DNA of 64,000 nt from Coccinella septempunctata (GCF_907165205.1 NC_058189.1:3321001-3385000); one strand, 5' to 3'. Shown: positions 32,563 through 45,273, counted from the stretch's first letter. Translations and numbers: made by a program. The notes: generated by a model from the letters alone, not told the origin.

Positions 32563-33126
32563 GTTTTCCAGATTCCTAATGACCTTGTGCGTCGTAAAAT
32601 CTATTTCGGCAATCGATCGTGTAAGTATACATTTTTTAATGCCATGATAGACATTGAGTGAGCAGGCACAACAATCATGACACACACGGTGTCATGGAAA
32701 GAAGGATCTATAGGTAAGTGTGAGCTGAGTTTTAACATTTCTTCCATTTAGCTCTAGAAGTGTGTTCACTCAAAACTAAGAGTACCAGGAAATGGCTCAA
32801 GATATTTTTCTTTTAGGAAAAGCTGTTTTAGAATATTCTGCTGATGATGAAGGATTTGAAAAAATATTTCCAGATATTTGTCTCTTCAAAGGCATAAAAG
32901 TATTCAATTTCAATATATGAGAGGAAGAAGTTCAAAACAATATTTCAGGAGGTAAATTCAATTCCAAAATACTTACATGAATAGTGGAAACTATCTAGAT
33001 CTCTAATGATACATTTGGCGTATGAATATTTTTGGAACAATATCAGAAAAAATAAGAAGAGCAAGAAAAACTTAATCTCAAAATTTTTCATCTTGCTTTT
33101 TTGCGAAGGATGTTTGTATATGAATA
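32563..33126. other. Intergenic, no feature seen
   Basis: No supported gene or repeat pair. Confidence 0.5.
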
Positions 33127-33815
33127 TACAGGCTGTGTATTTGACGCGTAAAAATATTTTTACAGTATATTATTGAGGTCAAAAAAACACTTTTTTCATT
33201 TTTTCCGATTCGGCCCTGATAAAAAGATATAGAAATTTCAAATTTTCTTAATGAGCTATGCCACCCCTGGAGGAACAAATTTTCCTTCAGAATAACAAGT
33301 TGAATCTACGACACTAGACATCTGTGAATCTTTTAAACAGAGTTGCATTCGGCCAAAGTAGGTACCCAATTTTTTGAAAATCACAGATATTTTCTATTTT
33401 TTACACCAAATAAATAAAAAAAAAATGAAAGAGAAAAGAAAATATGAAGACTACTTTTATTTTACAAAACGTTCAAATATTCTTCAGATAGCGCCCAACT
33501 TAGTATCAAGAGTTGGGTTCTTTACATTTTTGGTATTTTTATTGTACGTAATGGTCATAATGAGAAAACTGGAAGACGTAGGTGATATCTTGTGTTGGAA
33601 AAAGATTCATCAAATGAATGAAAAACTATATTCCGAAATACATTTCATTCGATGAAACCGTTTATGAAATCAAACTAAAAATAATAAATTTTTTCAACAG
33701 CCTGTATCACTTAAAACGAGATGATTCGGAAAAATTGGTATAGGAAAAAAGATTTTCTTTTGACCTCAAGAATCTACTGTTGAAATATTTGTACGAGTGA
33801 AATACTCATCTTGTA
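33127..33815 (-). mobile_element. Family C copy C3
   Basis: Reverse copy: TACAGGCTGTGTATTTGACG at the left is the drifted 3' terminus, and AATACTCATCTTGTA at the right the drifted 5' terminus. The body contains GAGCTATGCCACCCCTGG once, unlike C1. Confidence 0.78.
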
Positions 33816-36659
33816 TGAGTATATTTATTTTATTTTCCATTAAAATTGTTATTTTTTTGTATCACATATTTTCTAAGTAAAATGGAGTTTCACGACCGAC
33901 AATAGTATAATATATGTTGAGGCCTTCCTTACATCAGCCTATACCATACTTGATGAAATAGTAAACATATAACGTAAGGTGAGTTTACACAAAATACAGA
34001 TTTACTCAAAGAAAAAATAGTTGAACTAACGTCAACCATCATCTTGTCATATTCACAGCAATGAAACCATGCACCATTTGATTGTAACAGAGGATTGTTA
34101 TTTATCAAATTATATTTACTTGCAGCATAGGTATATAGCAAGCTTACAAATGCACGAATAGAGAAAATAATATCTAAACCGCTTTGTCACTTTATTGTAG
34201 AAAATGCACACTGAAACAATTATTATTCCGATGTAATGGCACTACCTACTCATATTCAGTTGTTATATGTTTGATTATTATTATTCCTTTCACATCACAA
34301 GTGTTGCTCGAATGCATTAATCATGATCTCTGTTAATTTCCGTAAGGATACCAGAACAACATAATTCTATTCATACAATTGGTTTTAATTTTTACTTGAC
34401 GTTTTCGTAATGATTCTTGCTAAAAAAAAAATCTGTGTATGCATCTATATTTCATATTAATGTGACGTATCCAGAAATCATTAATGTTGAGAATAAGCAT
34501 TGCACTGATCAATTGGTAAAATTTCATCTTTTCAATTTATTATAATGTGTATTTGTAATTTATTTCTCATTCGATTTATTTTTAAGTTTTTGAAAATGAA
34601 TTGTATCTATGTATATGAAACTCTGTTCTGTAGAAGCAGACAGACAAGTCAGTGGACAACGCTCCTTGTTTCCTACTGCCATTTTCGTGACACTTAGCTA
34701 CTCTTTCGTTTTCACAAACGTTTACGTTTACGGCAATTTGAAAGCTAAAGGACAAGCTAAATTAAAAGGACCCTATGTGAGATTTACAGCGTTCTTGCAC
34801 TTACATCTGGGTTTGCTCACAGATTATTACCCATTCGGTTATCCTGAGCAGTTAATATTTTTGATCGGCCTACATTCTACATTCTTGTCTTTATTAATTG
34901 GAGTTTTCGGACTGAACGTGCCAAGATATTGCGCTTGTAGTCTTATCTAAAACCTACCAGATGAGTATTTCCTAATTAAAATTCAAAATAGCATGTGTGT
35001 AAACCGTGGGAATGAAACGAAACGTTATGAAGAATCTAATCCCGAAATAATTCGTCCGTGCGGATGTTATTTTGAGAGTCTGTATATACTTCTGCAGCGT
35101 GCAATTAAAAAGCAATATTATCCAACAATTTAATGGAACCATGAAGAGCGGACCGGACCATCTGAAACATGTAAAGCGTGAAATTCTATGAATTTTATGA
35201 TTTATAGAGTTGATTTCATGATTTCAAATAGTTGGGGAGCCGACAATGCTAAATCGGGATTTACTCGAGCATCGTGGAGACCTAGTGGATTTTGAAGATT
35301 AGATGTTAGAAAGAAATGATGTGACGCAAGGTCACAGCGGTCCTTTGAAGATGCAAAAAAAATCGAGCGTGTCAGATTTTCATACAGATGGTAAATCTCG
35401 GTGTTGAAGACGTGTTGACCCATTAATCTGACAATAATCAGGAGGGTTTTCTTAATCTGATATTTTTGGAGATGATAACAAGAATTTTTTTAAAATATTT
35501 CCCTTCCTGTACCTCTAATCGTTTTTGTATTCATTATGAAAGTTGTAGATAATAAAATTCTATACAACTTTTGTCTGAAGCAATTTCACATACTCTTAAT
35601 CGTATTCGAGTTAGAGGATGATGAGGGCGAGGAGCTTAGGCACACATGCGAAGGCCAAGGTTAATGTAGAAACGCAGTGTAATGTACATTCATCGCCATA
35701 TATCTCGAAAACGCTGAAACGTAGAAAAAATTGCTTCTGACAAAATTTGTAGACGATGTTATGCTCTATAACTTTTATAATGGGTGCGAAAACAATTTGA
35801 AGCCCAGGAGGAAAGATAATTCTAAAAAACTGATTTTTGTGACCTTTATGGCCAATTTTTATTGTTTCGGCTTGCTAAAACTGTCAGATTATATTTTTTC
35901 CGTTATTCTTGAAAAAGTAGCTTTAAATTGAAAAAAAAGCCACCGCGCGAATGGACTTATGTTCAAAAACTACCTACCTTTTCATAAATTTCAGATTACA
36001 AAATTGATGACAAAAGATTAGTGCACAAAGTAATTAATAGCACTAAAAAGAATATATTACATCATGATGGTTTTACAACTGTTCTCCAGAAAAACTTCGA
36101 GAGATATGATTTATTCATTTATTTTTACAAATTACATGCAGCATGTGAAGAAATAACCTATAAAACAATTATATAACATTTACAAAATGTGGATATAATT
36201 CGGATCCATCACAGGCAGATCCCAAATATCAGACAGAAAAATAACACATAACAAAGTTCCTTATTAGATCTCCCAAGAAAATATAACAGATATATGTTAC
36301 TGGTCACCTGGGGAACAATCAGATAAAAAACTCTTCAACATTAGTTCATTTCCAAATTTTTTCACACAACAGAATACAACTCCCGATCAGGTGACTAGAG
36401 AGAAACAAGCATGATGACAAACTTGATTTCTTCTATTTTCATCAATATCCAGATCGACCAGTTTGGTCCTACATTCTGTCTGTGGACCGCTGTAAGTTTT
36501 TTTCTGTAGTAGAGTATCTTAGCAGAAGAAGATCTCCTTTTATTACACAGACTAACTGATAGCTACTTTCTGTCTGTTACATTGGTGATTGGAAAATGAA
36601 ATGAACTTTCAAGAAAATTCTAGTGTCTACACATGTATGACGTACAAGGTGTACTTATT
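33816..36659. other. Long intergenic stretch
   Basis: AT-rich. The only frame worth noting is 34609-34950. No RNA gene or inverted repeat was identified. Confidence 0.5.
34609..34950 (+). CDS. Open frame with hydrophobic segments, unknown
   Basis: 113 codons, MYMKLCSVEADRQVSGQRSL to CACSLI. The middle and end are less AT-biased than the surroundings. Two hydrophobic stretches are visible (about residues 24-41, TAIFVTLSYSFVFTNVYV, and 83-103, LIFLIGLHSTFLSLLIGVFG), so a small membrane protein or one exon of a larger one is possible. No known domain, no clear splice context, no second copy in the window. Could equally be chance. Confidence 0.22.
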   Translation: MYMKLCSVEADRQVSGQRSLFPTAIFVTLSYSFVFTNVYVYGNLKAKGQAKLKGPYVRFTAFLHLHLGLLTDYYPFGYPEQLIFLIGLHSTFLSLLIGVFGLNVPRYCACSLI

Positions 36660-37316
36660 CATCAGGTTTCAGAATAACGACCTCAATCTGAAGACCAAGA
36701 CAGCTGTTTACAAAGCAGTGGTCCTCCCAACGCTTCTTTACGGAAGCGAAAGCTGGACGCCCTACAGGCGACATATTAAACAGCTTGAACAAACGCAACA
36801 ACGTCATCTAAGACAGATAATGCACATCAGATGGTTCCACAAATGTTCGAATGCAGAAGTCTTGCAACGCGCGAGTTGTACAACAATTGAGACTCAAGTA
36901 ACGAGGGCCCGACTCAGATGGGGCGGCCACATTCTGAGGATGCAAGACACAAGACTCCCAATAGCTCTGTCCGGCGAATTCACAGAGGGATCTCGGAAAC
37001 CAGGAGGCCAGTATAAGCGGTTTTAGGATATACTGCATCAATCCCTAAACTCAGTTAATGCCAATCATAACTGGGAACAACTAGCGTTAAACAGATCACA
37101 GTGGAGGTCTTAGGTCCACAGTTATAATGGAGACGCGAGAAGAATACAGCGGCGGCCAGATCTGGTTGGTGACTATCCACGCCCAGAGTGTGGAAGGATC
37201 TGTAGGCCACGGTTGGGTCTCTTTAGTCACTGGAGGGCACACAGTGGAATTAAGGAATTATAAGTTTGATCGCACGGATACTCTGGTTTTTTAGTCTTTT
37301 TGTAGATATTCAGCAA
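36660..37316 (+). mobile_element. LINE 3' end, reverse transcriptase fragment 1
   Basis: Strongly 5'-truncated non-LTR retrotransposon. Residues NDLNLKTKTAVYKAVVLPTL and LLYGSESWTPYRRHIKQLEQ, then RARLRWGGHILRMQDTRLP, are the C-terminal part of an endonuclease-reverse transcriptase of the kind found in RTE-like LINEs. The frame breaks at GQYKRF. The 3' end is a short ATGA repeat (CAGCAATGAATGAATG), typical of LINEs with microsatellite tails. It matches 44396-45273. Confidence 0.83.
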
Positions 37317-37933
37317 TGAATGAATGACTTATTCATAGAGCTTCTGTAACTGATGAATGTTTGTTCATTCCCTGTCACTTGGTTGTAGTATGGTCTTGTT
37401 TTACAGTACATTCAATTGGATAAAAAAAAATTTATTCTATTTTATCCATTCTTTTATTTGATGTGCATAGATCAAAGAACGAAATGGCAAACATTTCCAA
37501 TATTTCGTCGTATTCATCGAGAAAGTAAAGACGATCAATATGAAAAAACATAATAACTGTCCCATACTGAACATGTAACGAAATTGGGTATTCGAATTTT
37601 TCATTCCGTGAATTCGGAACCGACAAATTCATTGCCAAATTTCACATCTGCGTGACTCATCCTGACGTCCATTTATAATTAATTCGGAACGTCGGGTTTC
37701 GTTACTGGACCAGCGAAGTTGGGTGTAAATATAACATTCAGCTGCAGGAACTAATTTAACCAGCCGCTATGTCGCAATATCCAGACAAGGCACGATTGGC
37801 CCATTGATAAAAATTCTGATGGGGGAAAAACTGGTTGTAAAAAAGTACATATGCTATGGGAGAAGATCGAAAACCTTGGGGTAGATTATCGAATAAAAAA
37901 TTCTGCAAATTTCGAACCTTTCACAGAACCAGT
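37317..37933. other. Intergenic, no feature seen
   Basis: AT-rich between the LINE tail and the tandem array. Confidence 0.5.
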
Positions 37934-38455
37934 GAGAACTTCATCCATTTCGGCACAACCGTTCGATCTTGAGGAAGTTTTAACTAAACCCAACTGTTTG
38001 GAAATTTTTCGAAGGTCATATTTAGACTAATTTATTTTACGGGAAAATTATTGTAGATCCAAATATGATACATATTCTGAAAGAGCAACTCTTTCAGTAC
38101 TAAATCTGAGAACTTCATCCATTTCGGCACAACCGTTCGATCTTGAGGAAGTTTTTACTGAACCCAACTTTTTGGGACTCTTTCGAAAGTCATCTTCAGA
38201 GTAATTTATCTTCCAAAAAAATTATCGTAGATCCAAACGTGATACATATTCTGGAAGAGCAGCTCTTCTAGTATTAAATCTGAGAACTTCATCCATTTCG
38301 GCACAACCGTTCGGTCTTGAGGAAGTTTTAACTGAACCCAACTTTTTGGGAATTGGAGTTCAGCTTTCGAGTCACGTATCTTCCAGGGAAATCATTCTAG
38401 ATCTGAATGCGATACATATTTTGAAAGAGCAACTCTTCTAGTAATAAATCTCGAA
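37934..38455 (+). repeat. Tandem array, three units of 174 bp
   Basis: Unit starts with GAGAACTTCATCCATTTCGG at 37934, 38108 and 38282, so the period is exactly 174 bases twice. Units are similar but not identical (for example CAACTGTTTGG and CAACTTTTTGG). Non-coding. The unit length is near one nucleosome repeat, like many satellite monomers. Confidence 0.93.
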
Positions 38456-39689
38456 ATTCAATGTTCCTTGTCTATCACAGCATATGTATATTTCTTTTTC
38501 GGAGAATCCTCTACAGATATTTTCCAGTGTGCAGAAAAGAACATCATACTGTTCAGCCTGCACTAGGGAAATGGACTGGGTTGGAAAGAGAACCTCCAAT
38601 CCCCTCTCCAGTCTCTGTTGCAAAGAACAGAGCCATTGGTGAACCAAGTTGGACCTTCAGACACAAGAAGACTTGGTGTACATTTTCTCTGTAGGCTTCT
38701 TCAAAGCAGAAGCTGGTGCTTCTCTTTGGAGAAAGGGATTTGCATCTTCCACCCCCACAAGGGGTAAACCTAGCAGACAGTCCATTACTGCAGAGTAGGT
38801 GTAGATCTCAGAGCACCCGTAATGCAGGCTTTCCTCTGGCATTCAGTCATAATGGCACGGCTACAGTTCTTCCCCCATGGAAGTCCACCACACCAGAGAT
38901 TCATAGGTCAGGCTAATTATCCTTATTAAGAAACTGAAGCTAAAAAATAGTTATAAATAATTCACCTCGATGAAAGAATCCGAATCAGACCCTGTCTGAT
39001 CATTTGCATTTTTCAATGTTCGAAAACAAACTCAACCAACCGCCTGTTACAATAGAATTCAAAGGAACAAATTCTCCTTGGTCGTCGAATTCCAACGAGA
39101 GTGACACCCACTAGTCGAGTTTCAACTCTGCCAATTGAATTGAATTGACGTGAATGAGGCAGTTTTAACCGATTATTCTTGTATCTTGGTCTTGACTCCA
39201 AAACGATTTATCGAAGGCTCATAGATATTTTAACCACAAAATACGAACAAAGTTCGTATTTGTTTCGCTCATTGGTTACAAAATTGAATAAAGTACCAGT
39301 ACCCATGTATTACATCAAATCGATTTTTTGATTACGGCTCAGTTGACAGGCGTGATTTACTCCTTCTTTCTGTGTCTTCGGCCACCTTTAAGCGATTGAT
39401 TTTCGGCAAGCTTTAGGCTTGCTCAGAGACAACGTCTTTCATGGCCAAACAATGGTTTCAAATGGCATGTACGAATTGTTTCGTGCAGCATAAAATATTT
39501 CCGCATATCTGACGCCTGCCTGCCTCTGATACGTCTATTATGCATATACATCCTTCAAAAATAGACTAATAGCACACTACGGAATCCTATGTAGGCTTCC
39601 CTAGTTTCTATTGTAGCCACAAACTAACGCCACTAGCCACAGCGACATGTATATTATTTAAATTTTAAACTATTGTTTGCATTAGAAAC
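38456..39689. other. GC-richer repeat-like patch, then AT-rich spacer
   Basis: About 38560-38915 has higher GC and a run of short, overlapping frames on both strands, with none extended. It resembles decayed retroelement sequence, but I cannot name the family. The rest up to the Penelope-like element is AT-rich. Confidence 0.4.
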
Positions 39690-39869
39690 AACAAAACTTT
39701 ATTCTGGGAGGATTCTGCATCTCTTCATAAACTTTTTAGGGTTTTCACTCCCAATCTCTGAAACAAAATCAATTAAAAATGAAATCAACGAATTGCTCCT
39801 GCGTAAATTCTTGCACTAATTTGTCAGGAGCAAATTAACTAGAAAAAATTGTTGCCTGACAATGAACTC

Positions 39870-39951
39870 AAAATAAATAACGTTGAAATTATAATTCTGT
39901 AACGTTTCGGAGTCTATATCAGACTCCTTCATCAGACGAAAAATCTATTTT
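39870..39951 (-). ncRNA. Hammerhead ribozyme in Penelope-like terminal region
   Basis: On the minus strand CTGATGA (39929-39935), one extra A, helix II GGAGTC/GACTCC with loop TGATATA, GAAAC (39904-39908), helix III CGTT/AACG with a 16-base loop, then the TT cleavage step (cut between 39879 and 39878). Outer helix I is AAAATAGAT/ATTTATTTT with one G-T pair; the pairing between it and the core is weak. Helix III is longer here than in the retrozyme, so it could cleave as a monomer. Hammerheads are known in Penelope-like terminal repeats. Confidence 0.78.
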
Positions 39952-40032
39952 TTAGAAAATCTTCTGAGTTGTGGTTTTTGTTTGACATTAATTGTCAACA
40001 CACAGAAACAGAGACTGCAAAGAAACGTTGAT

Positions 40033-40690
40033 TCATTTAATTTTGAAATTACCGGATGACAGTTCCTTCTTTAGTAAATTGATCCAAATATGATCTATTC
40101 CTATTGAACAATTTGCCAAATTATTATCTTGATCTAATAGAATACACGTAGACTCTTTAATTTTTCGTTTAAAATGGTCTGGTTCCGTCATTAAAATTTT
40201 AGTGTTGTCCCAATCCATCATGTGGTCCCCCGTATTAGAACAAATGTGATCTGCGATTTGTGATCGATTAATTTCTCTATTTTTAATATTATTTTTATGT
40301 TCGCGTTTTCTTATTTCTAGAGGTCTGGACGTTTCACCTGTATATGTTTTACCACAAATACAGGGTATGTTGTAAATATAATACAATTTTTTGATTTTTG
40401 TTTTTCGTAAAGGTTTAGTTTTTGTTAATATAGATCTTAAATCATTTTGCGTTTTAAAAACAGTTCGTATGTTGAACTTCGAACCGATTCTTCTTATTTT
40501 TTCTGAAAGGCCATTAACATAAGGAATTACACACAACAAATTTGGTTGTTCTTGACGGTTTGTTGGTTGTTCCTGATCATTATTACGATTTTGGTTAGTC
40601 ATTTTTCTCTCTAAATTTAATATTGTTTTTTCAATAAAATTTTTCGGGTATTGATTATCCCTAAGAAAATGTTTAATGAAGTCAACTTCA
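40033..40690 (-). pseudogene. Penelope reverse transcriptase C-terminus with GIY-YIG domain
   Basis: Partial frame open from the 5' truncation at about 40690 to the stop at 40033-40035. The first part (NNEVDFIKHFLRDNQYPKNF, then VIPYVNGLSEKIRRIGSKF) is the end of the reverse transcriptase and the linker. The GIY-YIG nuclease follows: YYIYNIPCICGKTYTGETSR, with the paired tyrosines, the CICGK pair of cysteines, the GET-R loop and the RKREH helix. NLANCSIGIDHIWINLLKKE forms the end. The domain order RT then GIY-YIG is diagnostic of Penelope-like elements that cut their own target DNA. The endonuclease frame has no stop and the motif residues are all present, but the fingers and palm of the polymerase are missing. 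Internal ATG 40602 would give a 189-residue protein. Confidence 0.9.
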
Positions 40691-40763
40691 TTATTTCATT
40701 GTCAGGCAACATTTTTTTCTAGTTAATTTGCTCCTGACAAATTAGTGCAAGAACAAAACTTTA

Positions 40764-42466
40764 GGTTATAGCTTAGCAAAGGCTGTCATTGAAAAAATCA
40801 GAGTGAGCAACTGTATCGCTAATTCACTATCAAAAAACGTTCATGGATCAAACATCAAACAAGGACAGAGATAAGATGATGATGATGACCGAAGTTGTAA
40901 TTGTCCCAATGCTAATTTTGGCTCATAACTCGAAAACAGGAGAAGATAGAAGAATGCAGTTAACGGCATTATTTTATTCTAGAAAAAACATAACTCCAAT
41001 GAGTTATTTCCATTACACTTTTCTTAGGGTTATGAAGTTTTAGCTCAGTTATCTTGTCACCAATTCTGCCCACATAGTTCAGGTGAAGATAAGATTTTCG
41101 GGTTCCACAGAAAAACCATAAGCCATAAGGTTGGTGGCCAAACTTGGGTGTAGGGAAGACTTCACAGGTCTTCATTTTTAAAATTTCCATCGATCACAAA
41201 ACAAATAGTGCCTTAAGTATTATGTTCCTAGGAAAAGAAGAGACATGAACTCAATTTCCACTGTTAATTTCCAAAGTCACTTAATTAATGAAATTTTGGA
41301 CCGAATCTCCTTAGCCGAAAATTTTATACCTGATTCAATCCGCGATCTACCTACAGAAAGAATTAATAGAATATTAAAAATGTACCGATCGAAAAACCTT
41401 GACATACACTGTTGCCTTCTTTCTTTTTGCCAATAATGAATCTTGACAGATGTTTGTTTTGGTGTTTTCTACTGTTTGTTGGTTACTTACGATGATGATG
41501 ATAACTAATCTGTTCGACTGCCAATTTGATTTTCACTAATTGATTCCTCGATGAAAGACATTTGTTTACCAATTAATAGTGGCGTTAATAATAACATGTT
41601 TGACGTCCATTTGATTCAATTGTCTGTAGGTACTGTCTGATTTTATATTTCTTATATGTATTATTGTTGTCGTTTTTAGACTATGAGAAGATATAATTGT
41701 TTTTTCAATTTTATCTTCTGATGTTGTAACATACTGAGAAATGTGTAGATAGTACCAAATGAATGAATCATTTTCTATCACCAGTGGTGACTCTTGTTGA
41801 ATGAGTACATCAATTCAGTTCCTAATTACATCATTCATTCCTAATGGGTATGTCGTATTGAAGCTTTCAGTTATATAAGTTATGGACGTTATAGTATTGT
41901 GTATACATAGTTAATTCCATTAGTTTCAGAGGTGGTCAGACTTTTATCGGTCTCATCTAGAGTCACTTACGATAGTCTCATGAATATTTTGGACAATAGA
42001 GAAGCAACTTTAGAAACATTTCGTGTACCTACTTGTAGGTATAGAAGTTTCATCAATCAGAGAATGCAGAAGTGAAGTTCAAAACTATTATTTTTACTTC
42101 ATCAAACATTTCACATCTGATTTCAAGAATATGTTCAAATGTCAATTCATGGGACTAATATGAATGACAGGTTGGCACCAACCAACCTTCAGGTTGGTGT
42201 TCCTTTCCATTGAATTTGAGTTGGCTGAATTATTGAAGGGAGAAATTCGTGGGCGATTGCTTCAAATTTATAGCTGGAAAGGTTGTCTTCTCAAGAAGTT
42301 TAATGCTTAAAATGTCTACAAAAATACTAGCTCAAAGCTATGTCGACTTTTGTTGTTGAATATTTCCCCGTTGTTCTGATTGAATTTTTCAGCAGATATT
42401 TATTTAACGTTTTCACCATGGGTAACTCAGTTTACGTAATACCTCAACTTATACTGAGTTGACTTA
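40764..42466. other. Intergenic, no feature seen
   Basis: AT-rich. Frames at 40843-41043 and 41245-41436 have no recognisable domain. A short ATG-rich patch at 40875 gives MMMM by chance. Confidence 0.5.
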
Positions 42467-42845
42467 TAGAGGCTGAGTCTTTGACTCGTATAAATATTTC
42501 AACAGTAGATTATCGAGGTCGAAAGAAACACTTTTTTTCTATACCATTCTTCGCGATTCGGCCCTGATATAAAAAAAAACAATTTTAAGTTTTCATAATG
42601 AGAAAAAATCTGTGGATCTTCTAAACAGAGTTGTATTCAGCCAAAGTACAAAATTTTTCACAGATACTTTTTAATTTTAGAACATCAAATTACTCGTAAA
42701 TTAAACGGATTATAGGTACTGTTATTTTACAAAAAGTTCAAATATTCATTAAAAAGCGTCCAAATTAGTTTCAAGAGTTGGGTTCTTTGAATTTTTGGTA
42801 TTTTTATGGAACGTAATGGTCATAATGAGAAAACTGGAAGACTCA
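42467..42845 (-). mobile_element. Family C copy C4 (truncated)
   Basis: Starts TAGAGGCTGAGTCTTTGACT and follows the family C 3' region in reverse, with a deletion around 42600. It breaks off at AACTGGAAGACTC (about 42845). Confidence 0.75.
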
Positions 42846-44395
42846 TAGCCCACAAATAGTAACGAAAAAGTCGAGATGCCTCGATGTATCCTTGAGAGTG
42901 GGTGAGATAATAATCAGATTCAACAATAATTTGACAGAAGGAATAATTCTGGTTTTTTCATAGTTTACAAGTCCTTAACGTATCTAGAATGAAATTTTTC
43001 ATCTCTTCATAGCAATAGGCTGTGCCGTTAGTTTAGTGAAAATAGCAAACCATTGTGGACAATTTGGCAAAGTTTTTTTGATAATTAGTTTTGACCTTGG
43101 AGTACGTGAGTTTCGATATTTTCATCAATACCAGAGTGGAGAAAGAATTAAGATCGCTCTTATATACAAAAAAAAATAGAAGATAATAAAAACAAAGTGA
43201 AGAAATCATCATTCATGCTTTATCAAACATCACGGTATCACTATCTGAATGGAACGAATCCACTATGACACAATTCCTTTGCCCAACGAAGCAGATTATA
43301 ATACGACTCTTCTGGTTTCCCCTCGCTTTCATTAACACAACTCTACGTCTTACGTAATTCTTATTACGTACTCGCCAGAGAAGGCAAACTACCTACTCCA
43401 GAGCAGTGTTGCCAGTGATCTTGAAGCTGGCACGCTGGGGAGTTAATGTCGTTCAAATCGAATGTTCAATATTACATAAAAAATAAATTTATTTGAAATG
43501 AGATATTGGCTCAAGGCATGAGGCCTTGTACATATATATACTGATAAAATTGCTATCATTTCTAAACTTAGAGGAACAAAATAAATGAAGGTAGATAACG
43601 AGCGTACATAAAAATTCGTCCTCAAATAGGCTGTGGAAATTTTATAACTGATATTACATGCTAAGCTCGTATAAAGAGAGAGAATATGTGGATATTGCCA
43701 GTAACAACCGCAATTTTCCATATAAATCAATTATTTCAAGGATATTCAAAATTTCTTCTGAACGTGCTGAAATAAGATAAGGAATTGATGAAAATTCAAA
43801 ATATTTGAAAAAATTCCCTCCAAGTATTTCAACCAGAGTACCATTCATTTCCACAAAAAAAACGTTACTTAATCAATAAATGTATCTGAATTAATTTAAT
43901 TACATAATTAAATTAGGAACAATGTTCAAAGAAAACATGGGACAAACACAGAAAATAATTGTTAGAAGAGGACATATGATGCTATGGAGACAAGCAAGGA
44001 ATACGTTGGACAGGAAAAAATGGTCGAAATTATATTATTCACCATTCAAATGTTGAAAAAGAAATGATATGAATGAAGAAATTGGGGGATTTCATGAAAA
44101 TTTCAATGTCCACCAGCTCCAAACACTAGCTATAAATTTCCATTTCAAGTATATATGTTTCATCAATAATTCGTATTCCATTTGGTTCAAATCAGCAATA
44201 GATAGATACTTCCTTCAATGACATTAATCATTGAATCAAATTTTTCCACACCCTCTGGGCCTTTGTTTGGCATTCCATATGGCCAAGACCTTTCACATGG
44301 AGCTTTTATTGTAGTATACCTGTATGTAGTGCACATGATCGCTAGCACCCCAGAAAATCTACAGATAATGTTGGACACCTATAAACATATATACA
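42846..44395. other. Intergenic, no feature seen
   Basis: AT-rich with several short frames and no supported feature. Confidence 0.5.
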
Positions 44396-45273
44396 CGAAG
44401 CTTTAGCCCTTAGACTCAATATTGACAAAACCAAAATCCTGGTAAGTCCACCAGAAAGCCTTCAAACACATATCAGCCTGGAGAATGAGACTCTAGAACA
44501 GGTCGAGCAGTTCAAATACTTGTAAAGCTTCATAAATACAAGGGCTAACTTGGACACGGAAATACACAACCGTATCAATTCGGCATCACGGACATTCTGG
44601 AAGCTAAAGTTCAGAGCGTTTCAAAATCACGACCTCAATCTGAAGACCAAGACAGCTGTTTACAAAGCAGTCGTCCTCCTAACGCTTCTTTACGGAAGCG
44701 AAAGCTGGACGCCCTACAGGCGACTTATCGAACAGCTTGAACAAACGCAACAACGTAATCTAAGACAAATAATGCACATCAGATGGTTCCACAAAGTTTT
44801 AAATGCAGAAGTCTTGCAGCGCGCGAGTTGTACAACAATTGAGACTCTAGTAACGAGGTCCCCACCCAGATGGAGCGGCCACATTCTGAGGATGCAAATC
44901 ACAAGACTCCCCAATATAGCTCTGTATGGCGAATTTACAGGGGGAACTTGGAAACCAGGGGGCCAGTATAAGCGGTTTAAGTATATGTATACTGTATTAA
45001 TACCTAAAATCAGTCAATGCCAATCATAACTGGGAACAACTAGCGTTAGACAGATCACAGTGGAGGTCTTTGTTGCACAGTTATAATGGAGACTCGAGAA
45101 GAATACAGCGTCGGCCAGATCTGGTTGGTGATTACCCATACCCGGAGTTGTGGTCTATAGGTCACGGTTGGGTCTCTTCAGTCACAGGAGAAATTATAAG
45201 TTTGATCGTTACCGGTAGTTTTGTTTTTGAGTCTTTTTGTAGACTCATTCTCGGTAACCAGATTCAGCAATGA
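44396..45273 (+). mobile_element. LINE 3' end, reverse transcriptase fragment 2
   Basis: Longer copy of the LINE at 36660. The extra 5' part reads LALRLNIDKTKILVSPPESL and EQFKYL, then a stop, then RINSASRTFWKLK; next come KTKTAVYKAVVL, LLYGSESWTPYRRLIEQLEQ and HILRMQITRLPNIALYG. The frame fails after about 45029. The tail is CAGCAATGAATGAATG. Phrases such as LNIDKTKI and YGSESW are typical of LINE reverse transcriptase thumb and C-terminal regions. Inactive. Confidence 0.85.

Larger units (their letters stand above)
39702..40751 (-). mobile_element. Penelope-like retroelement, 5'-truncated
   Basis: 1050-bp minus-strand element bounded by 12-bp direct repeats AACAAAACTTTA (39690-39701 and 40752-40763). 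In element order: an inverted copy of part of the terminal repeat (40751 to about 40696), the C-terminal coding part with GIY-YIG endonuclease, a hammerhead ribozyme (39951-39870), and the 3' terminal region ending at 39702. The terminal segment about 39810-39868 is the reverse complement of the first segment. Two smaller relics (23927-24108, 28402-28513) share its 3' region. Confidence 0.9.

Noticed and set aside
32860..32895. Hammerhead core CTGATGATGAAGG
   Set aside because: No GAAAC, helix II or cleavage triplet follows.
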